This document shows positions 61,884-64,000 of a stretch of DNA of 64,000 nt, piece by piece. Origin of the DNA: SZUA-309 sp965230005 (GTDB lineage Bacteria > Pseudomonadota > Gammaproteobacteria > Pseudomonadales > Azotimanducaceae); contig OZ245934.1 in the NCBI GenBank assembly GCA_965230005.1, positions 3,968,001-4,032,000 of the forward strand, read 5' to 3'. The translations under genes were made by a program, and so were the position numbers. Positions within the stretch are counted from its first letter, which is position 1. Each line of letters begins with the position of its first letter. The notes under the pieces were generated by a model that saw only the letters and a program-made list of their open reading frames with translations, ran no database searches and was not told where the DNA came from.

Positions 61884-63883
61884 CAGCGTCCAGCCAGGGT
61901 CTGATACACGGCGGAGAGCTTCTCCGGCAGATCCTCGATTTCGTCGATGATCAGGTAGCGGTTCGGTGGGCACATGCGCTTCAGATAGTCGTTGCCCGAC
62001 TTGTCGACGGTCACGCAGAAGACTTCCACCCCTTTTGCCTGAGCTTCCGTCAGCGCCTTGGCCGTATCCTGCAGCCCGTACTCGTGATCGCCGCGGACGG
62101 GGCCGTAGTCTGAATCCTGAGGAAAACCGTCGGAGAGCACGATCAGGAGCTTCATGGCGTTCCCGGACGCGATGAGCTTGGTCACCGCATGGCGGATCGC
62201 CGGGCCCATCCGCGTGCTGCGCCGGGGTTTCATACTCGCGATGGCCTCGAGGGTGTTCTGCGTGAAGGATTCTGCGGGCTCTTTGGCCACGTAAAACTCC
62301 ACACAATCGCGGCCATAGCCCGAAAAGCCATAAATCCCGTAGCTGTCGCCGAGGCGTTCCAGGGCGGCGGACATCACGAGCATGGATTCGCGCTGCACGT
62401 CGATGATGCGCCGCTTCGGTTCCGGATCGGGCTCGAGCTCCAGGCTGAGATCGTCGTCGTAGGGATCGCGCAGATTGATTTCCACGCCCTCCGGGAGTGG
62501 CGCCGGGGCCTCCGGTGCCTCGATGGGATCGTCCGTGGAGGCGGAGAGATCAACGAGAAAGGCGGCGCAGACGTCCCGATTTACCCGGTCCTTCCGGGAG
62601 TACACGCGTTCGTCCGGACTGATTCCGGCGCGGACATCCTGACGAGCTTCCATGAGCGCGTTGAAATCCAGCTCGTCCCCGTCGGCAACGCGGCGTACGC
62701 GCTGATAGCCGAGCGGCTTGATCTGCTCGAGTTTGCGCATGACGGCGGCGGCGTGCGCTTCAATGACCCGGCGCAGCGCCGCAGGGTCAGCCTTGCCATC
62801 AGACTCGAGGCGTTCCTCGAAGAGTCGACACCAGGCGCGCAGGTAGCGGTGCTCCTGGTGATTCCATTCGTCGTAGCGGTAGCTTCGGGTCCCCGGGCGA
62901 GCCTGGCCCAGCGCATCGCCGACGCTGGAACGTTCCATGTCGAGACGGCGCTTCAGATTGTCGCGCTCGTCGTTCAGAGCCTTGAGGTCGATGCCTTCCT
63001 CACGGAGCTCGGCATCCTCGAGTCCTTCTGCCTGGGCCGTTTCCACTTCCGTGCCTTCGGCGAGCTCCAGCAGGAGGGTCTGATCGATGTCGTTCAGGGA
63101 CTGTTCCCAATCCTCGAGCCGGGCTTCCCGCTGCATCCATTCGAGCGCTTCTTCCGGTGCGGCGGCAGCGCTGTCCTCGAAGATATCCGGCGGTGGAAAA
63201 AGCCCCTGCCAGGCGAGGTAAAGCTCGAGGGCCAGTCCGGCGCTGGCGTAAACGTCCTGATCGGGTGCAGCGAGTTGCTCCATTGCGGTCAGCGCTGGGG
63301 ACAGGAGTCCCGTTGCGTCGTCAAAACGGTCCGGCGCCAGGCCGTTGGCATAAAGTTCCAGCGCTTCCAGCAGCCCGAAGGCGTCGAGCACCGTGTAGGC
63401 GTCGACACCGGCGCGGCGATGTGCCTGCCAGCGATCGAGATGGCGTCCGAAGCCCGGATAGCGGCGGCGCAGGCAGGCACCAATGCGAATCAGCTCGGTG
63501 CTCTGGAAAAGCTGACGGAGGATGCCGGGGAGCGGCACGCGGGTAAAAAACGCAGTGAAATCGCTCTCCCGCGTGCGCCGGTCGTCCCGGATCAGGCTTT
63601 CGAGGAGCGGGATGCGTCGGCGCGCGGTGTTGAGATTGAAGCGGAAGGTGCCGAATTCCCGTTGGCCAAGTTGCAGCAGCACGAGCACCCGATAAGCCGC
63701 CGGATCGCCCACCGTGAGCTCGTCGGGCACATACACCGTATCGCTGGCCATGGCGGTCTGATCCGCAGGCAGGTCGATGTGGCGGGAATGAAACTCGCTC
63801 GTGGGCTTTATGTGGTAGTAGCGGCCGGCGATGCCCTCAGCGAAGAGGGTCAGGGCAGCTTCAACGTCAACGAGGGCGACCAT
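61883..63883 (-). CDS. NorD/CbbO-type von Willebrand factor A protein
   Basis: 666 residues. The C-terminal VWA domain (about 450-666) has a metal-site D-L-S-A-S and a later L-S-D-G-F-P-Q-D. The N-terminal half is helical and acidic. Such proteins pair with a NorQ/CbbQ MoxR-type AAA+ ATPase to activate metalloenzymes (nitric oxide reductase, Rubisco). The partner's end is directly upstream (8-base gap). No nor or cbb genes lie in the window, so the client is unknown. Confidence 0.85.
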   Translation of the reverse strand: MVALVDVEAALTLFAEGIAGRYYHIKPTSEFHSRHIDLPADQTAMASDTVYVPDELTVGDPAAYRVLVLLQLGQREFGTFRFNLNTARRRIPLLESLIRDDRRTRESDFTAFFTRVPLPGILRQLFQSTELIRIGACLRRRYPGFGRHLDRWQAHRRAGVDAYTVLDAFGLLEALELYANGLAPDRFDDATGLLSPALTAMEQLAAPDQDVYASAGLALELYLAWQGLFPPPDIFEDSAAAAPEEALEWMQREARLEDWEQSLNDIDQTLLLELAEGTEVETAQAEGLEDAELREEGIDLKALNDERDNLKRRLDMERSSVGDALGQARPGTRSYRYDEWNHQEHRYLRAWCRLFEERLESDGKADPAALRRVIEAHAAAVMRKLEQIKPLGYQRVRRVADGDELDFNALMEARQDVRAGISPDERVYSRKDRVNRDVCAAFLVDLSASTDDPIEAPEAPAPLPEGVEINLRDPYDDDLSLELEPDPEPKRRIIDVQRESMLVMSAALERLGDSYGIYGFSGYGRDCVEFYVAKEPAESFTQNTLEAIASMKPRRSTRMGPAIRHAVTKLIASGNAMKLLIVLSDGFPQDSDYGPVRGDHEYGLQDTAKALTEAQAKGVEVFCVTVDKSGNDYLKRMCPPNRYLIIDEIEDLPEKLSAVYQTLAGR

Positions 63884-63891
63884 GACTCCCG

Positions 63892-63999
63892 TCAGGGCAG
63901 GATCACATCGACGATGTCGGCGATGGCCTGCTGCACGGCTTCGTCGTCGGATACCGCGCTGACAATGCCGATGTCCGCGGCGCGGCGGGCGTCGATACC
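63892..63999 (-). CDS. NorQ/CbbQ-type MoxR AAA+ ATPase, C-terminal end only
   Basis: 35 residues to the stop, cut by the right edge: G-I-D-A-R-R-A-A-D-I-G-I-V-S...D-D-E-A-V-Q-Q-A-I. The pattern matches the end of NorQ/CbbQ proteins (R-R-A...D-D-x-x-V). The assignment rests mainly on its place before the VWA gene. Confidence 0.65.
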   Translation of the reverse strand, partial: GIDARRAADIGIVSAVSDDEAVQQAIADIVDVILP

Positions 64000-64000
64000 C

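Overview
The window is about 62% G+C bacterial DNA. It looks like the chromosome of a Gammaproteobacterium (Pseudomonadota). The evidence is the standard S10-spc-alpha ribosomal order and several synteny blocks typical of that class: uvrA/ssb; proA-nadD-rsfS-rlmH-mrdA-rodA-mltB-rlpA-dacA-ybeD-lipB; hemA-prfA-prmC-moeB; and lolB-tRNA-Gln-prs-rplY-pth-ychF. I cannot name a genus. Nothing resembles a prophage, plasmid, integron, CRISPR array or rRNA operon. Non-ATG starts (GTG, TTG) are common.

Layout. 1-12.3 kb: 3' part of the S10 operon and complete spc and alpha operons (rplD fragment to rplQ), closed by a terminator. 12.4-16.1 kb: MFS transporter plus a Tat 'hitch-hiker' subunit and a GMC flavoprotein with a cysteine cluster. 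16.2-22.1 kb: phosphomannomutase, a DJ-1-like protein, and divergent uvrA and ssb, followed by a repeat-rich noncoding stretch. 22.2-33.8 kb: envelope and housekeeping block (uppP, proA, nadD, rsfS, rlmH, PBP2, RodA, MltB, RlpA, PBP5, LipB). 33.8-42.1 kb: moeB-prmC-prfA-hemA on the minus strand facing lolB, tRNA-Gln, prs, rplY, pth and ychF; ispE is absent from its usual place. 42.1-49.5 kb: M48 membrane peptidase, ubiC, tRNA-Met, PPOX, Sua5, P450, ABM protein, a double-HxlR regulator and a VOC protein. 49.6-58.3 kb: a four-gene catabolic operon (enoyl-CoA hydratase with a frameshift, nitroreductase, two acyl-CoA dehydrogenase-like flavoproteins) with a divergent HTH regulator, then a divergent PRPP-synthetase paralogue, a small-molecule kinase-like protein, an SDR and a CadD-like transporter. 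58.3-64 kb: DUF4124 protein, membrane-tailed beta-lactamase-like hydrolase, Bax-inhibitor-1 protein, and a NorD/NorQ-type pair cut by the right edge.

The most unusual signal is a short interspersed element of about 70 bp found four times: once in each of two ribosomal-operon gaps (rplN-rplX and rpsM-rpsK) and twice downstream of ssb in the opposite orientation. All copies keep a 45-46 nt core. Three keep a perfect stem with a 3-nt one-sided bulge, and the fourth has a single mismatch, while the loops have diverged. This points to selection on structure.

The other leads are the active-site-retaining PRPP synthetase paralogue, the pth ribosome-binding site buried in a terminator-like hairpin, and the missing ispE.
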